A DNA stretch of 30,030 nucleotides. It comes from a virus. The notes beneath the pieces were generated by a model. That model saw only the letters and a program-made list of their open reading frames with translations, did not search any database and was not told the origin of the DNA. Within the stretch, counting starts at the first letter, position 1; the number at the start of each line of letters is the position of its first letter. The position numbers and the translations under genes are program-made. Location of the stretch: the IMG/VR virus record IMGVR_UViG_3300008107_001022, positions 1-30,030 of that record. One strand, 5' to 3'. Below, piece after piece: positions 29,251 to 30,030 of the stretch.

Positions 29251-30030
29251 TAGTATCGTAGACTTATTTTGTTTCTACTTTTGTAATTGTAAATATCTTC
29301 AATCAATGTTTTATATTGTTCACGATTAGCACAATCAACTAATGCTGTTGGTTGTAATCTTAGTTTATGCATAAATTCATTAAAATCAAAGTTTTTATTT
29401 TGAAATAATACAATCATTGTTCCAACAAAAGCTGAACGATTATAACCAACGTAATAAGATTTAATCATTCGTATTTTATTAACCCAATCTTGTGCTAAAT
29501 TAAAATCCTTTCCTTTCCACGTTCCTTCTTGAAAAACTTCAACCATATTATAATTTTTATAATTATCTTGTCTTATTTTCTGATTAATATCAGACGAAGA
29601 AGAACCTGAAATGTTAGAACATAATGCTATACAATCATTAAAAGAATAATCATCATTTTTTTCAACAAAGTTTTTAAGTTTAATATAAGATTCAATTCCC
29701 ATATTTGCATAACCTTCCATAAAATCTTTTTTAGTCCAATTCTTTTGGTTAAGATTAAGCGTATGAACTTCATTAAGTGAATATCCGTCTACGATAATAT
29801 AGTAAACAAATGATTCAGCTTCTTTGGCTGCCATTAAACGATGTTGTCCGTCAATTACTTCCATTCGTTCATTAACTAAAATTGGATTACACTTCATTCC
29901 ATAAACACGAATTGAATCAGATAATCGCCTTACGTGTTGAATATTTGGAATCCTGTTTCCGTCAATTTGTTTAAACATTGACAAATTGTTTGTTTTGTAA
30001 ACCTTGTTTACTTCTTTTGCTTGTTGCACG
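29250..30030 (-). CDS. ParB-like nuclease-domain protein (C-terminal part; starts at 158 across the join)
   Basis: The visible part holds a ParB/Srx-like domain: IPNIQHVRRLSDSIRVYGMK, PILVNERMEVIDGQHRLMAA and a helix-strand end with NLNQKNWTKKDFMEGYANMG. The DGQHR box is the ParB-type nucleotide-binding motif. The C-terminal half (about residues 130-274 of the full protein) is not recognised. Joined across the circle it is 274 residues. It lies between ERF and the exonuclease in one operon, so a role in recombination or DNA handling is more likely than partition; no ParA or parS was seen. Confidence 0.82.
   Translation of the reverse strand, partial: VQQAKEVNKVYKTNNLSMFKQIDGNRIPNIQHVRRLSDSIRVYGMKCNPILVNERMEVIDGQHRLMAAKEAESFVYYIIVDGYSLNEVHTLNLNQKNWTKKDFMEGYANMGIESYIKLKNFVEKNDDYSFNDCIALCSNISGSSSSDINQKIRQDNYKNYNMVEVFQEGTWKGKDFNLAQDWVNKIRMIKSYYVGYNRSAFVGTMIVLFQNKNFDFNEFMHKLRLQPTALVDCANREQYKTLIEDIYNYKSRNKISLRY
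29917..30030. repeat. Terminal direct repeat, right copy (circle join)
   Basis: Identical to 1-114. It lies wholly within the ParB-like frame. Confidence 0.95.

Noticed and set aside
1-30030. tRNA genes, CRISPR arrays, insertion sequences, integrase and attachment sites
   Set aside because: No cloverleaf with CCA-ready ends, no regular spaced repeats, no transposase or integrase-like protein and no other long repeats were seen.

Overview
The window is one complete, tightly packed tailed-phage genome, apparently from a siphovirus infecting a Flavobacterium-like member of the Bacteroidota. The first 114 bases (1-114) recur exactly as the last 114 (29917-30030), so the contig closes into a circle of about 29,916 bp. 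One gene (ParB-like) is cut by the join and continues from position 158 through 1 into 30030-29250. Every credible gene lies on the minus strand. The host assignment rests on low GC, five promoters of the Bacteroidota/Flavobacterium type (TTG, about 19 bases, TATATTTG), AT-rich leaders without a clear Shine-Dalgarno sequence, and structural proteins typical of Bacteroidota phages. There is no integrase, tRNA, CRISPR array or insertion sequence, so a lytic life style is likely.

Layout in transcription order (high to low coordinate, through the circle). (1) Early replication block, about 5.9 to 0.77 kb: small hypothetical proteins, including several under 60 residues joined by ATGA/GTGA overlaps, an HExxH protein, then a promoter and a probable attenuator (4063-4192), a replication initiator-like protein, a twinkle/DnaB-like helicase, a NinG-like nuclease and a winged-helix-like protein. 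(2) Recombination block, 755 through 1/30030 to 27.5 kb: promoter, ERF single-strand annealing protein, ParB-like protein, YqaJ-type exonuclease, DUF7448- and DUF736-like proteins and a small HTH regulator, ending in a terminator at 27465. (3) Late block, 27.46 to 6.0 kb: zinc-finger protein, terminator, phage sigma factor, ParB-methyltransferase fusion, small and large terminase, tail completion and tail genes, tape measure, head protease, small KHEVEL-motif proteins, scaffold, capsid, tail tube, portal fused to a minor-head-like domain, connector, receptor-binding/tail-fibre proteins, holin candidate and endolysin, ending in a strong UUCG terminator at 5967.

The parts fit a simple programme. 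Host sigma reads the TTG/TATATTTG promoters of the early and recombination genes. The phage sigma factor, sitting at the head of the late genes, probably helps switch to head, tail and lysis genes. Terminators just after the capsid and tail tube genes probably tune expression downstream. ERF and the YqaJ exonuclease form a two-component recombination system in one operon.

The points most worth following up are: a strongly strand-polarised hexamer (AACACG on the coding strand, roughly 50 against 10 in reverse, used in all three frames); a leader with two mutually exclusive hairpins; an orphan promoter-terminator pair that should make an RNA of about 60 nt; a perfect 54-bp tandem duplication across a gene junction; and a KHE(V/I)EL motif shared by the head protease and two small neighbours, with a partial match in a third small protein.
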